A stretch of 64,000 nucleotides of DNA from Pyrenopolyporus hunteri. Lineage: Eukaryota; Ascomycota; Sordariomycetes; Xylariales; Hypoxylaceae. The stretch is from positions 1 to 64,000 of the forward strand of contig CADCXC010000022.1 in the NCBI GenBank assembly GCA_902806595.1, in the 5' to 3' direction. The notes under the pieces are model-generated. The model saw nothing but the letters and a program-made list of their open reading frames with translations, made no database searches and was not told the DNA's origin. The position numbers and the translations under genes are program-made. This document shows positions 21,301-27,988 of the stretch, piece by piece (positions within the stretch are counted from its first letter, which is position 1; each line of letters opens with the position of its first letter).

Positions 21301-22819
21301 TTAAAATAATAACCCTGGATTAAAGTTACTGCAATAGCCTTAACCTAAGAGGTAAATGTTGTCATACGATTTACAAATAATATATAGTTTTATTTTAGGG
21401 TTGTATTCATACCCTTAAGTAAATATTATTTATTTAATATGCAATTAATATCAAATTCTGATATTAGTAAAGTAGAATTTATTTCTACTAAAAGACAATA
21501 TATAAAAAGAGTATATACCACTCTGGGATGTTTAAATAAACGTCCTAATATGGAGATGTTTAATTATAAATATTCTTTTAATCAATTAAATTGATTACCT
21601 AGATTTAAATCTAGCTTAACTTTACATAAAAAGTAGAATATCATCCTAATTTTTTAGTATTAGAGCATATTAATAGTGGTAATCTTACAACTAGCCCTGC
21701 GCGCGCTAGTTGGTCAGACCCCACCCCACAAGGGGAGGGGCTAGTGAAGTTATAAATAGTGTATTACTTAATCAAAAGGTATCTATAACTCAAAAGAATT
21801 AGAAACACTTTTAGCTCTTCCGAGTGTAAATTTTGATTTACCTATTACAGATCAAACTAATCCTGCATTATTAGGGTTAATAGGTAAACCAGGATCAAAA
21901 CGTAGTAAAGCAGGAGTATACATATTTTCACACAAGTATTCAGATAAAAAATATGTAGGTTCTAGTAATGATTTAGCTAGAAGATTTAAACAATATTTTG
22001 AAAAAATATATTATTTAATAACAAATATACCGGTATTTTATTACCTATGATGGAAAAGGAAGAATTAAAAGCCTTTACTTTAGAAGTTACAGTTATACCT
22101 TCTTCTTACCTAAATATTCCCATTGTTTCTTAGAACAGTATTATTTATTAAATAAAAATTTCATCTAAATACACATAAAATAGTTAATTTTAGAGTAAAT
22201 AAAGGGTTTAATATATATTTGTATGATAAAGATTGTAAAATCTTATATTATTCAAGTAACTCTTTAAATGCTTTTTGTGGAGATTTAGGTATTCATCACT
22301 CTTCATATAAAAACATATTGCTAATAATAGTCTTTTTAGATCATTTTATTATATCTAATAATCTAATACCAGAGGCAACTATATCTGATTTAACAGAATT
22401 AGAACTAAGAGAATTAATAGATGAACATAGAAAAACGAGTCTAAATAAAGTTCATTTATCTTACGGTAAAGCCGTTGAGGTATTAGATTCTGATACTAAT
22501 ACTACTAAAATCTACGATTCTTCGTATAAAGTTGCAACTAGATTTGGTTTTAGTAGAAGTTCTTTAAGAAACTACATAGCTAGTGGGAAACCTTATAAAA
22601 ATCGTTATATATTTAAGTATACTAATAACAAAAATGATTAGGTTTAAGTTGCAGAACGACCCAGGTAGATTAAATCAAGTCTCTGTTTTCACTAATAGAG
22701 AAGGGGTATTTTACGGACAATGTAGCGAGATTTGCGGAATTTTACATAGCTCAATGCCTATTACAATTGAATCTGTAAGTTTAGAAAAGTTTTTAACATG
22801 GTTGCGGGATCAGCAATAG
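12319..22819 (+). CDS. cox2: Cytochrome c oxidase subunit 2 (six exons)
   Basis: Copper-carrying (CuA) subunit of complex IV that accepts electrons from cytochrome c. Exons inferred: 12319-12400, 13858-13884, 15742-15861, 17125-17253, 20736-20969, 22659-22819. They read in turn LDVPTPWGIYFQDSATP, QMEGLVELH, DNIMYYLVMILFAVAW..., TLIELIWTITPAVILIL...SVLAEG, HQWYWSYQYPDF..., and YPGRLNQVSVFTNREGVFYG. CuA ligands are seen in YGQCSEICGILHSSMP (Cys, Glu, Cys, His, Met), with the distal His in DVIHSYASPSLG. Homopolymer losses occur in exon 1 (CCTGGGG, CCCTTTAAAA) and at the WFLN/DFLN site of exon 5. All five introns are group I. Exon 6 appears to have been brought in with intron 5. Confidence 0.9.
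12401..13857 (+). mobile_element. cox2 intron 1, group I intron
   Basis: Follows ...GCTACTCCT and ends ...TTTTTTG before CAGATGGAAGG. Core visible at 12,430-12,670 (CTGCCAAATTCCGG, AATCGTGGATCTAAATCAGC, AAAGAGCAACGAGTAGACGG, TGTACTCTAATGGG). It carries a LAGLIDADG ORF after the core. Confidence 0.8.
12538..13660 (+). pseudogene. LAGLIDADG homing endonuclease (cox2 intron 1)
   Basis: Double-motif endonuclease. First half is clean: FFSGFTDAEGSFVLSITKS (about 12,798-12,850), FLGVGKVYIQ, VLDHFDKFPLISQKYADYYL, LTPEGLRKIISIKASMNKGL up to about 13,225. The second half (NPQWLAGFTSGEGSFRVKI from about 13,260) has several indels. One TGA is read as Trp. The acidic catalytic residues of both motifs (TDAEG, TSGEG) are visible: Glu/Asp in the first, Glu in the second. 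Confidence 0.7.
13885..15741 (+). mobile_element. cox2 intron 2, group I intron
   Basis: Follows the 27-base exon 2 (ends TTACAT) and ends ...GTATGTG before GATAATATTATG. Core at 13,910-14,155 (AAAGAGCCAAACCTGGGAAC, GATCGCGGATCTAAGTCAGT, AAAGAGCAACGAGTAGATGG, AAGGTGTACTCT). Carries an eroded endonuclease ORF with GC-hairpin insertions. Confidence 0.78.
14400..15500 (+). pseudogene. LAGLIDADG homing endonuclease remnant (cox2 intron 2)
   Basis: First motif NPWFVTGFADGEACFHLVIG (about 14,425-14,485) and second motif DPNWMAGFAEGEGCFFVKF (about 14,970-15,030). Between and after them the frame is broken by indels and by GC-rich insertions at about 14,655-14,690, 14,770-14,810, 15,208-15,256 and 15,368-15,440. 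Not functional as it reads. Confidence 0.62.
15862..16755 (+). pseudogene. GIY-YIG homing endonuclease (cox2 intron 3), frameshifted
   Basis: N-terminal extension (MSICVPSKKYSDVLFGDN) continuous with exon 3, then the GIY-YIG domain: DIYVGQSSNLALRFINYF (about 16,085-16,140), RALIKYGYSNFSLTILEYC with catalytic Arg/Glu region LQAREQFYLDNLGPVYNIL (to about 16,305), then DNA-binding repeats HTLSEGTKAKISQALKG and ENNPLFGKTHSEETK, and a NUMOD-like tail to 16,750. Indels near 16,095, 16,170 and 16,450 break the frame. Confidence 0.7.
15862..17124 (+). mobile_element. cox2 intron 3, group I intron
   Basis: Inserted after ...CATGGT (HG) and ends ...AAAGGTTG before ACACTTATAGAATTA. 3'-side core elements AACAATCAGCAGAAAACC, CTCAGAGACTACATG and GATATAGTCC are seen at 16,950-17,115. 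Carries a GIY-YIG ORF continuing the reading frame of exon 3. Confidence 0.78.
17254..17480 (+). pseudogene. LAGLIDADG endonuclease 5' fragment (cox2 intron 4)
   Basis: Frame continuous with exon 4 reads RGGPKPYILNKIVNTWEGKR; after frame repair it continues RIKAGSRIGPDNQDVISIII and SLLGSGGKASL, the start of a LAGLIDADG domain of the cob/cox1 intron type. It stops at a short GC block (AGTCCTGCGGGCGTAAGC). The ORF resumes, or a paralogue follows, at 18,660. Confidence 0.55.
17540..18600 (+). pseudogene. Double-motif LAGLIDADG endonuclease (cox2 intron 4)
   Basis: First motif NLITGFIDGEGTFMISIL (about 17,570-17,625), FFGVGNLVFSKSNGF, VIIPHF; a GC hairpin at 17,826-17,872 interrupts the middle; second motif FVGFIDAEGCFYVNIF (about 18,098-18,150). 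Another hairpin lies at 18,285-18,345. Frame mostly open apart from these insertions and a few indels. Confidence 0.6.
18660..19350 (+). pseudogene. LAGLIDADG endonuclease (cox2 intron 4), second type
   Basis: Reads VKAGKRIGPHNIDVLSVILE, SLLGNNGRTIRSVEGTRICY, HKEYLFGLYSFFF, RYEFNTFTFRSFNWIHEMFY, then ITPLSLAIWMSSLPLSF and RFGLICYSFQENKSYFGLGI, ending near 19,347. This is the pattern of the cob/cox1-type LAGLIDADG family, but where relatives usually read WMDDGG after PLSLAIW this one has MSSLPLSFD, so the second motif's acidic residue is displaced or lost. Similar to the fragment at 17,254. Confidence 0.6.
20270..20735 (+). CDS. Unidentified ORF in the 3' part of cox2 intron 4
   Basis: An open frame of about 155 codons (TGA as Trp) runs from after the group I 3' core to the splice site and on into exon 5 in a different frame. 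It reads LNFNPFIDVDGFYPYLYLES, FMSSSRLPSFNELVASLDP, QLIIKLEKQFQFNKISVKH, LNLQDRQLLVDLYLGSGDS, PNTLGELRIYKMNGNEV. No LAGLIDADG or GIY-YIG motif and no membrane segment. I do not recognise the family. The position, between a completed intron core and the exon, is odd. Confidence 0.45.
21690..21746. repeat. GC-rich hairpin in cox2 intron 5
   Basis: CTAGCCCTGCGCGCGCTAG followed by ACCCCACCCCACAAGGGGAG and GGGCTAGT: a double-hairpin element with CTAG-type ends, similar in layout to those at 18,285 and 24,733. Confidence 0.55.
21771..22641 (+). CDS. GIY-YIG homing endonuclease (cox2 intron 5)
   Basis: Reads GKPGSKRSKAGVYIFSHKYS then KKYVGSSNDLARRFKQYFEK (GIY and YIG motifs with the catalytic Arg), FLEQYYLLNKNF (Glu region), then a NUMOD-type C-terminus YDSSYKVATRFGFSRSSLRN, IASGKPYKNRYIFKYTNN up to 22,641. 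One indel near 22,005-22,150 separates the catalytic and DNA-binding parts (the latter is a clean 140-codon frame from 22,219). The ORF stops 17 bases before the intron end. Confidence 0.68.
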
Positions 22820-23664
22820 ACCTGGGTGAGTCATCCATACCTTGTACAGAGGGTGACTTATCCAGAGCAGAAGTACCTTTTAATGAAGGATGCGCCGTAA
22901 AAAAAGACAATTTATTAGATGGATCCTTAAATAAAAGTCGTCGTCCTAATATTGTGGATTTACTTTGTAATATTTGATGATTTGACGTTATTATTAACTC
23001 TAAAAATTATATTTATTGTCCTTCTTATTTTCAAGAAGTTTCTATAAAGCTACCCTCTTTACCCTTTTCTTTTGATAAAGTAAATACCACATATTGAATA
23101 TATCCTGAAAATGCATTAGTAAATCGTATAGATTGATTTTACCCTTCCGATAATATTTTTTCTATATATCCTATGATTCCAGATGATACAGACTCTTACA
23201 ATACTATTTATTCTACAATGCCTATGCTTCCACATAATACAGTCGTTTACGATACTATTTATTCTACAATGCCTATACTTCCAGATGATATAGCCGTGTC
23301 ACTAGCTGTTAGACATGAATTATTATGAAGTGAAATAATACCTGATTTAAGATCAGAAATAAGAATAGATAGTGTACAAGCAAGAAGTCTAAATGTTTTA
23401 GTTGAAGTTTTAGGAACACATAGAAGTCAACACCCTTCATATGGATCATTATATGATGTATTTACAGAATATCTTAGATCTTATAATAATTCACGTAGAT
23501 TATTAACAAATGCTACAAATGAATTGGAATCATTACGTCCATTATTGGAACATAATGGTGATTTAATGGAAGCAGCAGGATTTTTAGATAGCGAGTCTAG
23601 TAGTAGTAATGAAAGCGAGTCTGATAGTAGTAATGAAAGCGATTCCAATAATAGTGACGTATAA
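22798..23664 (+). CDS. ORF288, overlaps the cox2 3' end
   Basis: 288 codons open with TGA as Trp. Its ATG lies inside the last codons of cox2 (22-base overlap, different frame); adding one G to the run in GCGGGATC would instead fuse it to cox2 in frame. It reads LGESSIPCTEGDLSRAEVPF, RRPNIVDLLCNIWWFDVIIN, a 51-base tandem repeat coding for NTIYSTMPMLPHN and DTIYSTMPILPDD, RIDSVQARSLNVLVEVLGTH, then a Ser/Asp/Glu-rich tail ESSSSNESESDSSNESDSNN. No endonuclease motif and no clear membrane span. I do not recognise the family. Acidic Ser-rich tails also end the nad5 and cob-associated frames. Confidence 0.7.
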
Positions 23665-23673
23665 GGAATTAAT

Positions 23674-23765
23674 GCATATCCTGGTAGATTAAACCAAGTC
23701 TCTGTTTTTGTTAATAGAGAAGGAGTATTTTATGAACTGTAGCGAGATATTAGTGGTATTTATTT
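23674..23765 (+). pseudogene. cox2: Displaced second copy of the cox2 3' exon
   Basis: Begins GCATATCCTGGTAGATTA, exactly at the codon where intron 5 interrupts the active gene, and reads AYPGRLNQVSVFVNREGVFY before falling out of frame (TATGAACTGTAGCGAG lacks part of the GQC codons). The remaining CuA-ligand region is lost. It looks like the original cox2 end, stranded downstream when intron 5 plus a replacement exon and ORF288 were inserted. Confidence 0.75.
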
Positions 23766-24417
23766 TTTTCAATTATATCATAGTATTATGGTATATAGTA
23801 TGTTAAGAGTATTTCTATTGGAAATACCTGTTTTAATAGGGATTCTCACATTTATATACAAATTCTTTTCTATATATAGAGTTTTCTTTAAATTAGATAC
23901 ATATTTTTGCACAATAAAATTCTATAAAAATAATTTAGTATTTATAATATATATATATACTAGGTTTATTATATATAAGTTCTATTTGCTTTGATTCACC
24001 ACCTAACTGGTTAAATCCCTACAATATAGTTGTAATAATTACTGAGGTTTTTAACTATAGCCTTATCTTTAAGACGGTATGTGGATTGACTATTTAAATT
24101 TAATTCTAATGATTTAGTTATGTTTAAATAGAATTGTATATATTAATCTTTTGTGATTAATAGTTGGTCTTGTAGTATTTATTTATTATTATATAACATT
24201 ATCTTGAAATCAAGCTTTAGTTATTTCGTAAAAGTTTTGTTCTTTATCTTAATAAGGTTTACTATAATAAATATTTTTATAGGTACTAAATTAAGTCTTA
24301 TTGATAAGTTTATAAGTTATATTTAAATATTAATTTTTCTAACAATTTTTACTATGATTTTAATATTATAAGTTCATCCTTATTAACTACTGTAGGGTTG
24401 TAGTGGTTGGTGTTTAT
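23766..24417. other. Unassigned AT-rich segment
   Basis: Very AT-rich. A 68-codon hydrophobic frame (23,788-23,994) has no recognisable similarity and the low-complexity composition expected by chance. I see no gene or RNA here. Confidence 0.4.
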
Positions 24418-24745
24418 GTATGATATCCCAAGTTTATGGAATGAGCAGAATTATGGAATATGTTATATGGAACGTGGTTCTCCACAAACTATTAGAGCAA
24501 GGGTAACCCTAACCCTGGAGATGGTAAGCTTAATCAAGGTGTGGTAGCACCAGGAGGCCACCATGATTATGAAAATGATGGCGAATTAGCTAATGATCTG
24601 ATGCGTTTACATCTAGCACAGGATATTTATAGAGCATATTGTAGTGTGGAAGAGGTGTACCGACTATGTGGTATTATAGGAAGGCGACCTTAAAATCTCT
24701 TCCATAATACTGGTAATGGCCAAACAGATCTAGACCGCGCGCTGC
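24418..24745 (+). pseudogene. Unidentified degenerate ORF near trnR
   Basis: Less AT-rich than its surroundings. After one indel it reads NPNPGDGKLNQGVVAPGGHH, DYENDGELANDLMRLHLAQD, IYRAYCSVEEVYRLCGIIGR, HNTGNGQTDLD, a soluble protein-like sequence unlike the usual mitochondrial membrane genes. A hairpin at 24,733-24,788 breaks it and a possible continuation (GHDFCSY...KHLPDIPRR) follows to about 24,960. I do not recognise the family; it could be transferred DNA like the segment in cob intron 4. Confidence 0.4.
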
Positions 24746-24788
24746 GCAGGTAGACCCCTCGTATATATATACGAGAGGGGCTAGATGG
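24733..24788. repeat. Double-hairpin repeat with TA-rich palindrome
   Basis: CGCGCGCTGCGC followed by CCCCTCGTATATATATACGA and GAGGGGCTAGA. The palindrome CTCGTATATATATACGAG also occurs at 18,285-18,345 with the same flanking blocks, marking a mobile hairpin family. Confidence 0.65.
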
Positions 24789-25228
24789 ATATAATAAATC
24801 TAATTTTATATTCCTTAAATAGTGTATTAAGGATAACATGAGGCCATGATTTTTGTAGCTACAACTAAACACTTACCGGATATTCCACGTAGATAATTAA
24901 CAGATTCAGGTATAAGGGTTGGTGAGCATGATTTGTTATTAAAAAGCTAACTCTGTAAAATTTACAGTAGTAACAAGAAATAATGATCAAATCTCCGGCC
25001 TAATGAAATTAGCAAGCGCTGGATCTGCTGCGCTGAGAAACTGGAATGGTTGCTGCCTGCGCTTCTGGGCGAAGCCCTGAGGAGAAACTGCGTATTATTG
25101 TACAGCTCTACCCTTCGGGTCGGAGGATATATAATAAAAACATATATTAGTAAGTATTATCTAAATGCATTTTCTTTAAATATTAATATATGGTAATTAA
25201 ATATTATTATGCTTAAGGACCCATTGTA

Positions 25229-25256
25229 CCCTATCTATCTTAAGATAGATAGGGTT
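25229..25256. terminator. Perfect palindrome just upstream of trnR
   Basis: ACCCTATCTATC-TTAAGATAGATAGGGT forms a perfect 14-bp inverted repeat ending at the trnR acceptor. It could be a processing or termination hairpin at the end of the cox2 region; the role is inference. Confidence 0.35.
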
Positions 25257-25329
25257 AGAGGTGTTAGTTTAAAGGTAAAGCCTAGTATTACGGCTACTAA
25301 GATATAAGTTCAAGTCTTATACGCCTCTG
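25257..25329 (+). tRNA. trnR: tRNA-Arg (ACG)
   Basis: Acceptor AGAGGTG pairs with CGCCTCT; anticodon stem TAGTA/TACTA with loop TTACGGC (anticodon ACG); T arm ATAAG-TTCAAGT-CTTAT is perfect. Position between cox2 and nad4L is typical for Sordariomycete-like gene order. Confidence 0.88.
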
Positions 25330-25406
25330 CTTATATATGAGCTCATACTAGGATATTCTCTGTGATATACTCATATATAAGTATCTAGAATAAAAATTCT
25401 AGATGT

Positions 25407-25794
25407 TGTTTGTATTATAGCTGTTTTATTTTTATCTTTAAATTTTTCTTAGCCCTCGTAACCCGTATTATGAAAAAATCTCGGCTTTTGAGTGTGGATT
25501 TCATTCTTTCCTTCAAACTAGATTACCTTTTAATATTTTTTCTTTATCTATGCTATTGTTTTCTTGCTGTTTGATTTAGAGATTTTATTACTTTATCCTT
25601 TTTCAGTTAGTGCTTATAATAACGATATTTATGGGTTAATAGTTATGTTAATTTTTCTATTGTTATCACTATCGGATTTGTTTTCGAGTTAGGAAAGGAG
25701 CGTTAAAAATATCTAACCAACAGCTAGATAATTTTCATCAGATAAAAGATCAATAAATAGCCTTAATTATCTAGGAAATTTAACATCTAGATAG
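25407..25794 (+). pseudogene. nad3: Second nad3 copy lacking its start
   Basis: Nearly identical to 10,137-10,515 but without the first dozen codons and its ATG. Differences are mainly indels: it has the full A run in TATGAAAAAATCTCGG, but a different T-rich stretch at AATATTTTTTC, TTTTTCTATTG and AGGAAAGG. It is the 5' part of a segmental duplication that runs through the atp9 copy. Not translatable as a whole. Confidence 0.85.
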
Positions 25795-25848
25795 TATACT
25801 TGAAAACTAGACAGTAAAAGATTCTATTTCGTTTCTGGGTAAATTAAT

Positions 25849-25945
25849 CCTGCGCAGGCTTCTGAGCAAGCTCCCCCCGCAAGCTTTAGCTTCGCTAGGA
25901 GGGGGAGCTTCGCTCAGAGGCTAATAGGACTGCTACGCTGTATAT
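25849..25945. repeat. GC hairpin within the duplicated nad3-atp9 spacer
   Basis: Counterpart of 10,566-10,665: GCTCCCCCCGCAAGCTTTAG, CGCTAGGAGGGGGAGCTTCG and the tail AGGACTGCTACGCTG. Slightly different in its first 15 bases, showing divergence after duplication. Confidence 0.6.
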
Positions 25946-26070
25946 AATTAAATATTCTTTTTCCTTAAAGGTATACCTTTTATAAAAACTTGCTTATTTT
26001 TTTAGTTAAAGATTTATTAATCTATATATATTTTTTTATATATAAACGTTATATCAATGATAATTTTGGA

Positions 26071-26442
26071 ATGATACAGGCTGCAAGGATAATAGGTTTA
26101 GCTACTACAGGTTTAATAGGAGCAAGAGTTGGAATCGGTGTAGTATTTGGTGCTTTAATCCTAGGAGTAGCTAGAAACCCTACCTTAAGAGGTCCATTAT
26201 TTTCATATGCTATTTTAGGGTTTGCTTTCAGTGAAGCTACTGGATTATTTGCATTAATCGTAGTATTTGGTGCATTAATCGTAGTATTTGGTGCTTTAAT
26301 CTTAGGAGTAGCTAGAAACCCTACCTTAAGAGGTCCATTATTTTCAGATTTACATCTTAGGGTTTGCTCACTTTTTTTGCATAGTGAGTTAGGGTTAATA
26401 ATTTTACTTTTTTTTAGCTTATTACTTTCCTATAATAGGTAA
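26071..26442 (+). pseudogene. atp9: Second atp9 copy with internal duplication
   Basis: Begins MIQAARIIG like the intact gene but lacks the following TG codons (ACAGGT), has Arg for Gly in IGARVG, and reaches SEATGLFALI, where it is followed by a repeat VVFGALIVVFGALILGVARN and PTLRGPLFSDLHLRVC, i.e. a second pass through the first helix and loop. The C-terminal LMMAFLLLYVA is missing. An abnormal two-loop product could not form a normal c-ring subunit. The frame is open to 26,442. Confidence 0.85.
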
Positions 26443-26937
26443 TAGTAGTCACAATATCTTTAATTTATTAAGTTATATTTTTATTGCTTCAGGTGTAGGT
26501 TGTATTATTTCTAAGAGCAGTTATTTGGATCTATTTAAATTATTACTTATTAGTTTTAAAAATGGTTTGTTTAGTTTCTTAAATATAAAAATCTAAAAAT
26601 AGATTAATCTATTTAATTCTAATAATCCCGTATTATTTACTATCTTTGGGGATTATATATATTTAATGTTAAACTTTGGATTAATCTTTAATAACGTAAA
26701 ATTGTTACTATATTTTATGGAAATGGAAATGATAAGTTTTTAATAAAAATATGAGAGAGTTTATTTTATATTCTATCTTGTGATATTATTATATTATTAT
26801 TATTTTTTTAAGGATTGTCCGTTCTTATTAACTGACGGATCCTCTGGTTCAGAAAATGGTAATTCTAATACTAATGAGTTAAATTCCAATTCTAATAGTT
26901 CAAACCTAATTTAAATCCTAATAACCTGATTTTATTT
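26443..26937 (+). other. Hydrophobic ORF remnant and Ser/Asn-rich linker
   Basis: After the atp9 copy a frame reads NSSHNIFNLLSYIFIASGVG, IISKSSYLDLFKLLLISF, KNGLFSFLNIKI (membrane-like). From about 26,825 another reads DGSSGSENGNSNTNELNSNS and leads towards the GNAT domain. Hydrophobic part plus Ser/Asn-rich linker is a layout also seen at the nad5 C-terminus. Confidence 0.4.
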
Positions 26938-27550
26938 ATGCAAGTGAATCAAGTCAAAATGATGAAGGTTTTATTAATGTGTCAACAACTTCCCGATATT
27001 GAGGGTGAACTTCCCATTATTCATACTGATAGATTAATCATTAGAGCTCCAGCACATACAGATCTTGATGCTTACTATTCTCTTAGATCTCAACCTGAGG
27101 CTATGACGGACTCAGGAAGTGGTAGACCGGATGCCAATATAAGTAAAACCCTAAATAAACTTGAACGTCTTATTAATAGGATAAGGGCAGCGTATATTTT
27201 TTGTTTTCCTAAAAAACTCTGACGGTTCAGAAGGAGATTTTATAGGAGATGGTGGAGTTCATAACTTTAAGTCAGATAGCACAGGATGACCAGAATTTGG
27301 CTATAAATTCAAAAAAGAATTTTGAGGCCAAGGGTACGGTACTGAGTTTGGAAAAGGCTTTTATGGATTTTTGAGGTAATCTTCCGCGTAAAATGTAGAA
27401 ATACCAGTTGCTCCTTCGTCTATTGATAATCATGATGGTTTGCAAGTCATAGAACGATTGACTGCTTATACTAGAAATGAAAACCTAGCTAGTCAAAATG
27501 TATTAAGAAAACTGGGGTTTAAATCCTTTGAAGGATTAAAAATGGGTTAA
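26938..27550 (+). CDS. GNAT-family N-acetyltransferase in mitochondrial code (frameshifted)
   Basis: Reads HTDRLIIRAPAHTDLDAYYS and LRSQPEAMTDSGSGRPDANI, then after a shift at 27,215 NSDGSEGDFIGDGGVHNFKS, GWPEFGYKFKKEFWGQGYGT (the acetyl-CoA-binding stretch), FWGNLPRK, and ENLASQNVLRKLGFKSFEGL, the standard GNAT end. GNAT enzymes move the acetyl group of acetyl-CoA to an amine; the substrate is unknown. This type is common in the nuclei of filamentous ascomycetes and is not a mitochondrial gene. Three Trp positions are TGA and codons are AT-rich, so it looks adapted to mitochondrial reading. Indels near 27,215 and 27,370-27,395. A Ser/Asn-rich frame leads into it from 26,825. Confidence 0.7.
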
Positions 27551-27769
27551 TTAATTGACGTAAATTATTCTAGATCTATATTATTTATAGTCTTTCCAGG
27601 TTAAATCTTCCTATTACCTTCCCCGCAAGCTTTAGCATCGCAGGGGAAGAAGATAAGGCCATATATCTATACAATTATTTAATATTTGTTATATAGGTGT
27701 GTTAATTTAATGGTAGAATAAAGAAGTTGATATTTTTTAGTTCGAGTCTTATAGACTTGTTTAGTTTAA

Positions 27770-27870
27770 TCCTGCGCAGGCCTCCTGATGAAGTCCCCCG
27801 CAAGCTTTAGCTTCGCTAGGGGGTAGTGAAGGAGGGTTTATATAGGAGGCCTAGCTGGACTGCTACGCTG
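27770..27870. repeat. GC hairpin element upstream of nad4L
   Basis: TCCTGCGCAGGCCTCCTGA, CCCCCGCAAGCTTTAGCTTC, GCTAGGGGG and the tail GGACTGCTACGCTG; a related CCCCGCAAGC hairpin lies at 27,618-27,650. Same family as 10,566-10,665. Confidence 0.65.
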
Positions 27871-27988
27871 TAGATAAATAAAGGTAAATTTTTCATCCTC
27901 GAAAGAGGTTAGTTCGAATGTATCACACTCTCTCTATATTGAAAAATAAGGGTGTTTATACAACAATTTAAATATTAATAAATATACA

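Larger units (their letters stand above)
20970..22658 (+). mobile_element. cox2 intron 5, group I intron with GIY-YIG ORF
   Basis: Inserted after AAATGTGATGCAT and ends GAACG before ACCCAGGTAGATTA (DA-YPGRLNQ). Core at 21,005-21,300 (AAAGAGCCAAACTCGGGAAG, GATCGCGGATCTAAGTCAGC, AAAGAGCAACGAGTAGACGG, GGTGTACTCTAGTCGCCGGG). The same exon junction recurs at 23,674, where an old cox2 3' end lies stranded. Confidence 0.8.

Noticed and set aside
27690..27765. tRNA-like fold (AATTTAATGGTAGAAT...AGTTCGAGTCTTAT)
   Set aside because: D and T loop words are present, but the acceptor arm does not pair and the anticodon stem is unclear; at most a tRNA relic.
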